From the NCBI RefSeq assembly GCF_013004595.1, contig NZ_JABEMC010000001.1:186001-250000 (forward strand): DNA of 64,000 nt, given 5' to 3'. Below are positions 56,620-64,000 of the stretch, piece after piece. Each line of letters starts with the position of its first letter. Position 1 is the first letter of the stretch. The position numbers and the translations under genes were made by a program. Under the pieces are notes generated by a model, which made no database searches, was not told the DNA's origin, and saw only the letters and a list, made by a program, of their open reading frames with translations. Origin of the DNA: Brevibacterium luteolum. Lineage in GTDB: Bacteria > Actinomycetota > Actinomycetes > Actinomycetales > Brevibacteriaceae.

Positions 56620-59217
56620 ATGACCATCATGGATCCCACGCCGATCAGGCGGCAGCCCTCGGGGCGCCTTGACGAAATCGAGGCTGTGTTGCCGAGATTG
56701 CGAACAGAACCGGCTGAGCCTCACGACCCGTTCCTTGCTCTCGTGCGCGGACGGCCAGCGCGAGAGGTGAACCCCGGCCTGTGGGATTGGCAGGCAGAGG
56801 CGTTGGACCGCTGGCACGCATCAGATTGTCGAGGTGTCATCGAGGCAGTGACCGGTGCCGGCAAGACGATGGTCGGCATCACCGCTGCATACGAGGCGTG
56901 CCGAATGGGAGTCAAGGTCCTGGTGCTCGTGCCGACTATCGAGCTGCAGGAGCAGTGGTTTTCGCGACTGAACACGACCCTGCCCGATGCTCTCGTCGGC
57001 ATGTTCGGCAACGGGCGCCGCGATTCGCTTCGGGACTGCGACATCGTCATTGCAGTCGTCCACTCTGCTGCCCGCAGCGAGCAGCTGGCAGATCACCACA
57101 GTGGTCTTCTCATCGCTGACGAGACTCATCGCTACGCGGCCCCGTCCTTCGTGCGTGCGCTCAGCGAGCGCTTCTCCTACCGACTCGGTCTGACTGCCAC
57201 CTATGAGCGGCCGGATGAAGCACACAAGCACCAATTGGATCCCTACTTCGGCGGAGTCATCTTTCGCCTGTGGTACGACCGAGCCCTCGCTGATGGTGTG
57301 ATCGCTCCGTTCGACCTCGCGTTCGTGCGCATCGATCTGAACGCCGAGGAGCGGTCAAACTATGAACGCTTCAGCAGCCGGATGAGCAAACTCGAAAGGC
57401 CACTGCGGCACAAGCTCGGACTAGTCGGCGCGCCGGTGGGGAAGTTCTTCACGGCAGTCTCTCGACTCGCCGGCCGGAAGGACGATCCCAGCCCGGCTGC
57501 GATGATGGCACGTCGCTATCTCGACGCGATGAACCGCAGGCAGTCTGTGCTGTCGAATGCCCGATCCAAGCTTCGGCTTTTGGAGGAGCTTGCTCCGGTT
57601 GTCGCGAAATCGGATGGAACCCTCGTTTTTGCCGACACGATCGACAGCTCAACTCAAGCCGGCGCTGTCCTCAGTTCGGCAGGGGTCAAGTGTGAGTCGA
57701 TCAGCAGCGACTCTCCGCCGGAGACCAGGCGCGGGGCTCTCAGCCGCTTCGGCCATGGTCATGCGCAGGCGCTGTGCGCGCCCCGGATCCTCGACGAGGG
57801 AATCGATGTGCCCCGAGCCGACCTCGCGATCGTGGTTTCCGGGTCGAGACAGGCCCGTCAGACCATTCAGAGGCTCGGCCGAGTCATCCGGCGCAAGCCG
57901 AATGGCGGCAGAGGGCGCTTCGTTCACGTCTTCGCCGCACGGACTGCTGAGGATCCATTCGAGCGCAAGAGCCGCCAGTACGCTGACATCGAACAGTTCG
58001 CAGATCGTGTCGGGCACTTCACCGGTGACGAGGTGCGAAGCCTCAGACGCTTCCTCCTCGAAGACCGGCGACAGATGCGGCCACCTCTCGCTGAACCGCA
58101 CTCCGAAGCGGAGGTGCCGCCGACAGTTGAAACGGTCCTTGTGCCTGAGCCCGTCGAGGCCCCGCACGCTGCGACACCTGAACCTCAGGCGCCCTCGCCA
58201 TCACCGACAGAACCGGGGCCCGCTGAAGACGGGGCGTTTGAGATCGTCCTTCGGATACCGGATGAACGGAAAGTCGCCGCAGACGAGTTGAGGCCGCAGC
58301 TCGGCGGCAAAAGCTTGCACGACAGCACCAAGCTTTATCTGATCGGCATCGGCAAGGCGCCGTTGCTCACCGCTGAAGATGAGGTCGCGCTGGCGAAGAC
58401 CATCGAAGCGGGACTCTACGCGGAACACCTCTGGCAGAATGAGCGCTACTCCACGCGACGCGGACGCCATGAGCTCGAAGCAGTTGTGCGCGAGGGCCGG
58501 GAGGCGAAAGAGAAGTTCGTCAGAAGCAACCTGCGCCTAGTTGCCAGCATTGCAAAGTCCTATGCACGACATTGTCATCACCTGGAATTTCTCGATCTCA
58601 TCTCGCATGGCCACATCGGGCTTACGCGTGCGGTCGACGGTTTCGACTTCAAGCGAGGACAGAAGTTCTCAACGTATGCAACGTGGTGGATCCGCCAGTC
58701 GATCAACCGGGGCATTCAGGACGAGGAACGAACTATCAGGGTGCCCGTGCATGTGCTCGATCGAGTCAGTGAGCATCGCCGGTGCGAAGATGCCCGACTG
58801 TGCGACCATGACATCGACCTGATCGAGCGGGTCGACTATATGCAGCCTCGTTCGCTGGATCGGATCCTGGACGATGAGAAGCTCGTGGGCCTTTTCGCTG
58901 AACGGTTCAGCCCGGTCGACCTCAATACGGGGGAGAGCCAACACACTCTTCCGCACCCGGAGGACGAGATGCTGCTGTGCGAGCGCAACGCAGCGGTCAA
59001 TGCAGTCATCGACCAGTTGCTTGGACCCCGCGAGGCTGACATCATCCGACGCCGATTCGGATGGAGTGGCGAGCCGCAGACCCTCGAGGTTATCGGCCAG
59101 GCGTACGACGTGACACGGGAGCGGATACGGCAGCTGGAGCGGGACTCGCTGAAAACACTCAGGGAGTTCATGACGCGGGTCCCCGCTGGCGATGAAGAAG
59201 ACGTTCCGGCCGGCTGA
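56620..59217 (+). CDS. Fusion of XPB-like SF2 helicase and sigma-70 factor
   Basis: One 865-residue chain joining two machines. Residues about 50-470 are a superfamily 2 helicase: Walker A AVTGAGKT (76-83), motif II ADETH (166-170), motif III LTAT (191-194), motif V ILDEGIDVPRADL (390-402), motif VI QRLGRVIRR (417-425). Residues 480-540 are a Pro/Glu-rich linker. Residues 565-865 are a sigma factor with region 1.2 (568-598), region 2 (632-712, including KFSTYATWWIRQ with promoter-melting Trp689/Trp690 and RTIRVPVH), a shortened region 3, and region 4 (801-850) with helix-turn-helix VTRERIRQLE. Regions 2 and 4 are nearly consensus, so RNA polymerase and promoter binding are plausible. GAGG precedes the ATG by five bases. 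An upstream ATG at 56548 is an alternative. Confidence 0.9.
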   Translation: MTIMDPTPIRRQPSGRLDEIEAVLPRLRTEPAEPHDPFLALVRGRPAREVNPGLWDWQAEALDRWHASDCRGVIEAVTGAGKTMVGITAAYEACRMGVKVLVLVPTIELQEQWFSRLNTTLPDALVGMFGNGRRDSLRDCDIVIAVVHSAARSEQLADHHSGLLIADETHRYAAPSFVRALSERFSYRLGLTATYERPDEAHKHQLDPYFGGVIFRLWYDRALADGVIAPFDLAFVRIDLNAEERSNYERFSSRMSKLERPLRHKLGLVGAPVGKFFTAVSRLAGRKDDPSPAAMMARRYLDAMNRRQSVLSNARSKLRLLEELAPVVAKSDGTLVFADTIDSSTQAGAVLSSAGVKCESISSDSPPETRRGALSRFGHGHAQALCAPRILDEGIDVPRADLAIVVSGSRQARQTIQRLGRVIRRKPNGGRGRFVHVFAARTAEDPFERKSRQYADIEQFADRVGHFTGDEVRSLRRFLLEDRRQMRPPLAEPHSEAEVPPTVETVLVPEPVEAPHAATPEPQAPSPSPTEPGPAEDGAFEIVLRIPDERKVAADELRPQLGGKSLHDSTKLYLIGIGKAPLLTAEDEVALAKTIEAGLYAEHLWQNERYSTRRGRHELEAVVREGREAKEKFVRSNLRLVASIAKSYARHCHHLEFLDLISHGHIGLTRAVDGFDFKRGQKFSTYATWWIRQSINRGIQDEERTIRVPVHVLDRVSEHRRCEDARLCDHDIDLIERVDYMQPRSLDRILDDEKLVGLFAERFSPVDLNTGESQHTLPHPEDEMLLCERNAAVNAVIDQLLGPREADIIRRRFGWSGEPQTLEVIGQAYDVTRERIRQLERDSLKTLREFMTRVPAGDEEDVPAG

Positions 59218-59236
59218 TGCTCGGTCGGAGCCGGCC
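59208..59236 (+). terminator. Stem-loop at the end of the helicase-sigma gene
   Basis: GGCCGGCT (59208-59215) pairs perfectly with AGCCGGCC (59229-59236) around a 13-base loop. It overlaps the stop codon. It has no T-run and is only moderately convincing. Confidence 0.45.
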
Positions 59237-59292
59237 TCAGCATGAGAGCTGCCCGAGTGCCCCGCGTCACCTCCGGCTTGTACGCTTGAGCC

Positions 59293-59847
59293 ATGACTGA
59301 GAACACGCCATCGACTGAGCAGAACGGCGCCGCTGATGCCGCCCAGCCGGACGCTGCCGAGCCCACCCACGTCATCCAGCAGCGCGGCCTGTGGTTCGAG
59401 GAGTTCGAGATCGGTGCGGTGTACAAGCACGCCCCCGGCCGAACGATCACCGAGGCTGACAACACCTGGTTCACCGCCGTGACGATGAACACCCAGGCAC
59501 TCCACCTCGACGCCGCTTTCGCTGAGACCGAGCCGTTCGGCCAGCGCCTGGTGAACTCGATGTTCACGCTGGCCACCCTCGTCGGACTCTCGGTCTCGCA
59601 GCTGACCCAGGGCACGATCGTCGGCAACCTCGGCTTCTCCGAGGTCGCCTTCCCCAAGCCGCTGTTCCACGGCGATACCCTGTATGCGGAGACGAAGATC
59701 GTCGACAAGCGCCTGTCGAACTCCCGCCCCGGCCAGGGCATCGTGAGCCTGGAGCACATCGGCCGCAACCAGCACGGCGACATCGTCGCCAAGGCAGTGC
59801 GCAAGACGATGGTCTTCACCGCCGACCACGCTGAGAAGGAGGCATGA
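59293..59847 (+). CDS. MaoC-family dehydratase
   Basis: Hot-dog-fold enoyl-CoA hydratase-like protein of 184 residues. It has FEEFEIGAVYKHAPGRTITEADNTWFTAVTMNTQALHLDAAFA with the MaoC catalytic Asp and His positions, then FGQRLVNSMFTLATLVGLSVSQL and LFHGDTLYAETKIVDKR. The N-terminal 27 residues are Ala/Asp-rich and probably disordered. It is coupled to the CitE-like gene (TGATG junction). The pair corresponds to Rv2499c-Rv2498c, which accompany accA1-accD1-fadE19 in mycobacterial leucine catabolism, so it is the likely hydratase for methylglutaconyl-CoA or a related intermediate. Confidence 0.92.
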   Translation: MTENTPSTEQNGAADAAQPDAAEPTHVIQQRGLWFEEFEIGAVYKHAPGRTITEADNTWFTAVTMNTQALHLDAAFAETEPFGQRLVNSMFTLATLVGLSVSQLTQGTIVGNLGFSEVAFPKPLFHGDTLYAETKIVDKRLSNSRPGQGIVSLEHIGRNQHGDIVAKAVRKTMVFTADHAEKEA

Positions 59848-60665
59848 TGACCTTCGCCTTCGCTCCCGCCTGGCTGTTCGTCCCGGCAGATCGCCCCGAC
59901 CGCTACCGCAAGGCCGCCGACCGTTCCGATATCGTCATCGTCGACCTCGAAGATGCCGTCGCCGAGGCGGACAAGGCTGCCGCCCGGAAGGCCCTGGCTG
60001 AGCACTCCGCTGGCGATGATGCCCTCGATCCTGCCCGCACCGTCATCCGCGTCAACGCCCCGGACACCGAGCACTTCGCCGCTGATCTTGAGCTGCTCGG
60101 TCGGCTCCCGTTCACCCACGTCATGCTGCCCAAGGCAGAGGACGCGACCGGGCCCGAGGCGCTGGCCGGCTACCAGGTCATTGCGCTCATCGAGACGGCC
60201 GCCGGCGGCATCAACGCCGCCGAGGTCGCCGCTGCTGAGAACGTCGCCGCCCTCATGTGGGGTGCCGAGGACCTGACCGCCGACCTGGGCGGCGGATCCT
60301 CCCGCAAAGCCGATGGCACCTACCGGGACGTCTGCCGCACGGTGCGCTCACTCACCTTGCTCGCCGCCAAGGCCCACGGCAAGCGCGCCCTCGATTCGAT
60401 CTGGGCAGCCATCGACGATCTCGACGGCCTCGCTGTCGAGACCGAGGATGCCGTCGAATCCGGCTTCGACGGGAAGGTCTCGATCCATCCCAAGCACATC
60501 GCCGTCGTGCGTGAGGCGTTCGCCCCGACGGAGGAGCAGCTGACCTGGGCGCGTGAGGTGCTCGCACTCGCCGAGACCTCCTCAGGTGCTTTCAGCTATG
60601 AGGGCAAGATGATCGACGCCCCGCTGCTCAAACACGCCCAGACGATCGTGGACCGCGCCCGATGA
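59847..60665 (+). CDS. HpcH/HpaI aldolase family, CitE-like acyl-CoA lyase
   Basis: A 272-residue beta-hydroxyacyl-CoA lyase of the CitE-like type. Motifs are AWLFVPADRPDRYRKAADRSDIVIVDLEDAVAEADKAAAR (metal and substrate), RVNAPDT, ALIETAAGGINAAEVA, LMWGAEDLTADLGG and KVSIHPKHIAVV. It lacks the citrate lyase gamma and alpha partners, so it is a stand-alone CitE-like enzyme. The mycobacterial homologue Rv2498c cleaves hydroxymethylglutaryl-type CoA esters in leucine and itaconate catabolism. AAGGAGG precedes two adjacent ATGs (59844 and 59847); the second has better spacing. It overlaps def by four bases. Confidence 0.92.
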   Translation: MTFAFAPAWLFVPADRPDRYRKAADRSDIVIVDLEDAVAEADKAAARKALAEHSAGDDALDPARTVIRVNAPDTEHFAADLELLGRLPFTHVMLPKAEDATGPEALAGYQVIALIETAAGGINAAEVAAAENVAALMWGAEDLTADLGGGSSRKADGTYRDVCRTVRSLTLLAAKAHGKRALDSIWAAIDDLDGLAVETEDAVESGFDGKVSIHPKHIAVVREAFAPTEEQLTWAREVLALAETSSGAFSYEGKMIDAPLLKHAQTIVDRAR

Positions 60666-61378
60666 CCGCACGGACAACCAGCGCCGCACCGATCACGGAC
60701 TTCGAACCGACCAGCCGCGTCGAGCCGACCACCGTCGCCGAACAGGTCGAGGCCGCACTGGCCGCCGCAGCCGACAACGACGGGATCATCCCGATCGTCG
60801 AAGCGGGGCACCCGGTGCTGCGCCAGCCGACCGAGGAGGTCGACGGGCAGATCGACGACGCGACCCTGACCCAGCTGGCCGAGGCGATGCGGACGACGAT
60901 GAACGCAGCCCCCGGCGTCGGGCTCGCCGCCCCGCAGGTCGGCATCAGCCTGCGGATGTTCGTCATCGAAGATCCGGCGCCGGTGCTCGGTGAGGTCGCC
61001 CGCATCCGCGAGCGCACACCCACCCCGTTCGCCGCGATCATCAACTCCCACTACGCACCCGTCGGCGATGAGCAGGTCGCCTTCTACGAAGGGTGCCTGT
61101 CGATTCCCGGTTATCAGGCCGTCGTCGCCCGTCCGCGGACGATCACGCTCACCGGCCACCACCTCGGCGGCGGCAGTATCGAACGGGAGGTCACCGGCTG
61201 GGAAGCGCGCATCGTCGCCCATGAGACCGACCACCTCGACGGGGTGCTCTACACCGATTTGGCCGAGATGCGCTCGCTGGCGACTTCGGCTCAGGTGGCG
61301 CGCTGGTGGAGCCAGCCGACCGCCGCCGAGGCCGCCCGCGCGCTCGGCTTCGAACTGCCCGACTCTCCGATCCTCTGA
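60662..61378 (+). CDS. def: Peptide deformylase
   Basis: Removes the formyl group from nascent polypeptides. The 238-residue protein has the three conserved motifs GVGLAAPQVG (85-94), EGCLSIPG (143-150, Cys ligand) and HETDH (187-191, the HExxH metal site). The N-terminal extension of about 40 residues (Thr/Ala-rich) is longer than in E. coli. The ATG overlaps the CitE-like stop (ATGA), an unusual operon position for a housekeeping enzyme, so this may be a second copy in the genome; that is inference. Confidence 0.95.
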   Translation: MTARTTSAAPITDFEPTSRVEPTTVAEQVEAALAAAADNDGIIPIVEAGHPVLRQPTEEVDGQIDDATLTQLAEAMRTTMNAAPGVGLAAPQVGISLRMFVIEDPAPVLGEVARIRERTPTPFAAIINSHYAPVGDEQVAFYEGCLSIPGYQAVVARPRTITLTGHHLGGGSIEREVTGWEARIVAHETDHLDGVLYTDLAEMRSLATSAQVARWWSQPTAAEAARALGFELPDSPIL

Positions 61379-61435
61379 CCTGCCCGAATCCCTGACTCAA
61401 CCGATTCAGTCCGCCTACGGCCCAAGGAGCCCCAC

Positions 61436-62416
61436 ATGCGACTCAACCCGTTCGTAGCCGCGTCCGTCGACCTCGGCCTTGCCGGTCTTGCCGCGTTCCG
61501 CCCCTGGTGGGTGCCCGCAAAGCACCAGCAGACCGCCCGCCTCGTCTACGCCGGCGCCACCGGTGTGTTCTCCGCCGCCTCGGGCACGGACTCCTACACC
61601 GGTGTCATGCTGACAGATGATGAGAAGACCGAGAACGCCATCAACGCCGGTGTCGGCGTCGGCAGCGCTGTGCTCGCCTATGCCGCATGGCCGCTCATCA
61701 CCCGGTTCAACCGGTGGACCGATGACAAGCTCAGCAGCTGGGGCGTGAAGAACCCGCCGCTCGTCAGCGCCGCTGTCTCCATTGGAGCGACGACGTTGGC
61801 TCACGTGGCGCTCCTCGCGCTTGACAACAAGTTCGAGTGGGCAGCCGATGGGAGCTGGGACGACCTGTCCGAGCAGAAGATCGTGCTGCCGGCCCATGTG
61901 CGCGAGGCCGTCCTCGCACTGCTCGATGACAACCACGCCCTCGATGCGCAGACCGCGCAGGTGCTGCGCGACCAGTTCGCCGCAGCTGAGTTCTGGGCTA
62001 TGCGCGATGACGAGGCCGGCAGTGAAGAGCCCAGCGAATGGCACGTCAGCACCATCACCGTGCAGGTGCCCGACGATGCCGAACGCGTCGTCCCCTCCCG
62101 CCAGGCCTACCCGGTGCGCGGGCACATCATCGCCCCGGACGGCACCGACCTGTACCTCAGCATCGAGACCGCCGACGGCCGGATCGCGAGCATCGACCTG
62201 ACCGAGGACTACGACGTCTACCCGGACCTCGCCGCCGAGACAGAGGGCGAGGCCTTCGGCATGATCGGCAGCGCCGAGAATGCCGAGGACTGGGACGACG
62301 ATGCCGCTGAAGCTGACTGGGAGGCCCGCGAAGCACTGTTCGTGCTGCGCAACTGGCCGCGCGCCGGCGAGTTCGAGATCGTCTCCGACGCCGATCGGAT
62401 GCCGAACCTGAGCTGA
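61436..62416 (+). CDS. Membrane-associated protein of unknown family
   Basis: Not recognised. The 326-residue protein has three hydrophobic N-terminal segments (residues about 8-25, 70-90 and 108-128), then a cytoplasmic acidic part with strands typical of a small beta domain (VRGHIIAPDGTDLYLSIETADGRIASIDL) and an Asp/Glu/Ala-rich stretch (AENAEDWDDDAAEADWEAREAL). CAAGGAGCC precedes the ATG. A short hairpin GCGCAG-TCTG-CTGCGC follows the stop at 62417-62432. No functional assignment can be supported. Confidence 0.8.
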   Translation: MRLNPFVAASVDLGLAGLAAFRPWWVPAKHQQTARLVYAGATGVFSAASGTDSYTGVMLTDDEKTENAINAGVGVGSAVLAYAAWPLITRFNRWTDDKLSSWGVKNPPLVSAAVSIGATTLAHVALLALDNKFEWAADGSWDDLSEQKIVLPAHVREAVLALLDDNHALDAQTAQVLRDQFAAAEFWAMRDDEAGSEEPSEWHVSTITVQVPDDAERVVPSRQAYPVRGHIIAPDGTDLYLSIETADGRIASIDLTEDYDVYPDLAAETEGEAFGMIGSAENAEDWDDDAAEADWEAREALFVLRNWPRAGEFEIVSDADRMPNLS

Positions 62417-62445
62417 GCGCAGTCTGCTGCGCCCAAGATCCGCAT

Positions 62446-62490
62446 GGTAACTGTCGTTGACAACTTGAGTTCCGGTAACTAGAATTACCA
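62446..62490 (+). promoter_or_regulatory. Near-consensus promoter with overlapping operator
   Basis: -35 TTGACA (62457-62462) and -10 TAGAAT (62480-62485) have the ideal 17-bp spacing. The inverted repeat GGTAA-CTAGAA-TTACC (62474-62489) covers the -10, and GGTAACT also occurs upstream at 62446-62452. This is the layout expected for autorepression by an antitoxin. Confidence 0.75.
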
Positions 62491-62505
62491 AAAAGCAGAG
62501 TGTAG

Positions 62506-62718
62506 ATGGAAGTCAAGGACAGTGCTCTCAAGCACGGGGTTCGGCCCGAGGACATTCGTCATGCTCTTGTCAATGTGATAATCGTGCATTTCTTTGATGA
62601 CTACAGGATGGTGGTCGGGCCCGCTCGGGACGGTTCGCTTCTAGAGGTCGCGGTGAACCGGTCAAGTGAGGTCATCCATGCGATGCCGGTTCGGCCCAAG
62701 TTCCTGCGGCGAAAGTGA
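62506..62718 (+). CDS. Small toxin-like protein
   Basis: A 70-residue protein. MEVKDSALKHGVRPEDIRHAL, then VGPARDGSLLEVAVN and IHAMPVRPKFLRRK, follow the pattern of short BrnT/RelE-like toxin candidates common in actinobacteria (G-P-x-x-D-G-x-x-L-E-V and H-A-M-P-x-R-x-K-F). It is preceded by a strong promoter with an operator and followed after 10 bp by a helix-turn-helix gene, as in a type II toxin-antitoxin pair. No toxicity can be inferred from sequence alone. Confidence 0.7.
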   Translation: MEVKDSALKHGVRPEDIRHALVNVIIVHFFDDYRMVVGPARDGSLLEVAVNRSSEVIHAMPVRPKFLRRK

Positions 62719-62728
62719 GGGATCAGCG

Positions 62729-62968
62729 ATGCGCAGCGATGAAGACCGGCTCGCAGAAATCGAATCTGGAGATGGCCCGGATCCGATTGCCTCAGTGTCG
62801 GGAGAACTGGCGCGTGTTGCGGTGGCTGCGATGGACGTGGAGGGTGCGGAGGCGTCGCTTAGAGATGCTGTTGCTTCTGCCCGACGGGCAGGACACACGT
62901 GGCAGTCGATCGGCGATGTGCTCGGCATGACTCGGCAAGGTGCGCTTAAACGATTTCGGGTGGCCTGA
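62729..62968 (+). CDS. Helix-turn-helix antitoxin-like protein
   Basis: A 79-residue partner of the preceding gene. The C-terminal part HTWQSIGDVLGMTRQGALKRFR is a helix-turn-helix; the N-terminal part is acidic and Ala-rich. ATG at 62729 has GAGGG nine bases upstream and fits the domain start; an upstream ATG at 62666 lies inside the toxin-like gene. It probably binds the toxin-like protein and the operator at 62474-62489. Confidence 0.75.
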   Translation: MRSDEDRLAEIESGDGPDPIASVSGELARVAVAAMDVEGAEASLRDAVASARRAGHTWQSIGDVLGMTRQGALKRFRVA

Positions 62969-63214
62969 CTGTTGCGCCATGCATCACTGGTTCTCATCGG
63001 TTGCACGGTGCTGATGTTCGACTCTTGACAGTTGCCGCTTTGAGCCGAAACCCTTACTCGTCCTGCCGTGGTCGCGGCAACTTAGGTTGCATCATTGGTG
63101 TTGCGCTTCCGCGTTCAGATGACAAGCACACTCGTCCTGGTCTGCAACTTTCGAGGCGTGCGTCGACTGCAGCACCCCTGGAATAACTCGCCGGCCGGGG
63201 TGGTTCCGACGAAT
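62969..63214. other. Intergenic region before msrA
   Basis: About 245 bp with GTTGCCGC (63031-63038) and its complement GCGGCAAC (63074-63081) as a distant inverted repeat, and TTGACA at 63025-63030 without a clear -10. The msrA frame stays open back to 63095, but that part has no MsrA similarity. Confidence 0.4.
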
Positions 63215-63736
63215 ATGCAGACTTTGACCCTGGCCGCAGGGTGCTTCTGGTGTTTGGAGGCCATCTACCGGCAGACCCGCGGCGTCGACTCCGTCATCAG
63301 CGGCTATACCGGTGGTCACACCTCTGACCCGGACTACTACTCCGTGTGCTCGGGCACCACCGGCCATGCCGAGGCCCTGCAGGTGACCTTCGATGAGGAC
63401 GTCATCACCGACGACGTGATCCTCTCGATGTTCTTCACCTCGCATGACCCCACCAGCCTCAACCGGCAGGGCAACGACGTCGGCACCCAGTACCGTTCGG
63501 CGATGTTCTACCGCGACGAGGACGAACGGCAGCGCTTTGCCGCCGCCATCGAAGACGCCCAGGAGCTCTACGCGGAACCGATCGTCACCACTCTCGAACC
63601 GCTGGGCGACTTCCACGTCGCTGAGGACATCCACCAGGACTTCTACCAGCGCAACCGGTTCAACGGATACTGCATGTTCATCGTCGACCCCAAGCTCGCC
63701 GCCGCCCGGCGCGCCTACGCAGAATGGATGCAGTGA
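63215..63736 (+). CDS. msrA: Peptide methionine sulfoxide reductase MsrA
   Basis: Repairs methionine-S-sulfoxide in proteins and free methionine. The 173-residue protein has the catalytic GCFWCLEA motif with Cys10, then GYTGGHTSDPDYYSVCSGTTGHAEALQVTFDE and GNDVGTQYRSAMFY, and FHVAEDIHQDFYQRN. The ATG at 63215 fits family starts, though its ribosome site is weak. The stop shares a base with the next gene (TGATG), so the two are coupled. Confidence 0.93.
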   Translation: MQTLTLAAGCFWCLEAIYRQTRGVDSVISGYTGGHTSDPDYYSVCSGTTGHAEALQVTFDEDVITDDVILSMFFTSHDPTSLNRQGNDVGTQYRSAMFYRDEDERQRFAAAIEDAQELYAEPIVTTLEPLGDFHVAEDIHQDFYQRNRFNGYCMFIVDPKLAAARRAYAEWMQ

Positions 63737-64000
63737 TGAGCCACCCACAGCCTGCCGCCACCCGCTTCGACGACCCGGTGCTGGCCGCGATGGCCGCCCG
63801 CCGCTCGATCTCGAAGGTCGGCTCGCAGACCCCGAACGACGACGAGCTCCTCGCCCTCCTCGACGCCGTCACCCCGGTCGCCGATCACAAGGCGCTCAAA
63901 CCGTGGCGACTGCTGACGATCCGCGGCGACGACCGTCTCCGGCTCGGTGCGGCCCTCGACGCAGCCGCCGGACGCGAACCCGGTGACAAGCCGAACCCCA
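63736..64000 (+). CDS. Nitroreductase family protein (5' part)
   Basis: Partial: the frame runs off the window after 88 codons. ARRSISKVGSQTPNDDELLALLDAVTPVADHKALKPWRLLTIRGD is the N-terminal FMN-binding pattern of the nitroreductase family (RRSxxxF-like start, P-W-R/H-N-W-like motif). It shares a base with the msrA stop. The specific substrate cannot be judged from this fragment. Confidence 0.82.
   Translation, partial: MSHPQPAATRFDDPVLAAMAARRSISKVGSQTPNDDELLALLDAVTPVADHKALKPWRLLTIRGDDRLRLGAALDAAAGREPGDKPNP

Overview
The window is high-GC DNA from an actinobacterium, most likely of the order Micrococcales and possibly Brevibacterium. Three things point there: GC-rich third codon positions, a Tad pilus cluster next to a DEAH helicase and topA, and the topA / membrane-fused tmk / holB order also seen in Streptomyces. 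The genus is an inference, because there is no rRNA here. One tRNA (Thr, anticodon CGT) is present. There is no CRISPR array, integrase or transposase.

Layout. 0-7 kb holds a tandem ~23-bp repeat array, nth, a NUDIX hydrolase, a holin-like membrane protein, acs and a YGSQ-repeat membrane protein. 7.3-16.4 kb holds a compact Tad pilus cluster (CpaE-like, tadA, tadB, tadC, Flp-like pilin, two TadE-like pseudopilins), a convergent DEAH helicase and a methyltransferase. 16.5-24.1 kb holds topA, a lipoate ligase-like gene, a membrane-fused thymidylate kinase and holB. 24-31 kb holds an M20 peptidase, tRNA-Thr with an orphan XRE antitoxin, a sulfur locus (cysteine-rich leader peptide, YeeE/YedE transporter, TusA), a universal stress protein, an RNB ribonuclease and a TetR regulator. 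31-38 kb holds two paralogous membrane proteins and a leucine/branched-chain acyl-CoA operon (mccB, mccA, acyl-CoA dehydrogenase).

38-45.4 kb is a markedly AT-richer island. It encodes a HAD phosphatase, an amidase, a GntR/UTRA regulator, a urea-transporter-family protein, a kinase/pseudokinase pair of the choline-kinase/APH fold and an N-carbamoyl-amidohydrolase-like enzyme. The last five overlap as one operon. It abuts a GC-rich gamma-glutamylation pathway (glutamine-synthetase-like ligase, class I amidotransferase hydrolase, aldehyde dehydrogenase, SDR) of the kind used for ethanolamine or polyamine assimilation. 50-54.6 kb holds a Gap-like membrane protein, an M20D amidohydrolase, an ABM monooxygenase and a second AT-rich orphan membrane gene.

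54.7-64 kb holds a frameshifted acyl-CoA synthetase, then the most striking gene of the window: an 865-residue fusion of an XPB-like superfamily 2 helicase to a complete-looking sigma-70 factor. After it come MaoC and CitE-like genes, peptide deformylase, a membrane protein, a small toxin-antitoxin-like pair with a near-consensus promoter, msrA and the start of a nitroreductase. MaoC, CitE and the acyl-CoA synthetase look like the missing part of the 33-38 kb leucine operon, so the DNA between them may be inserted or rearranged.
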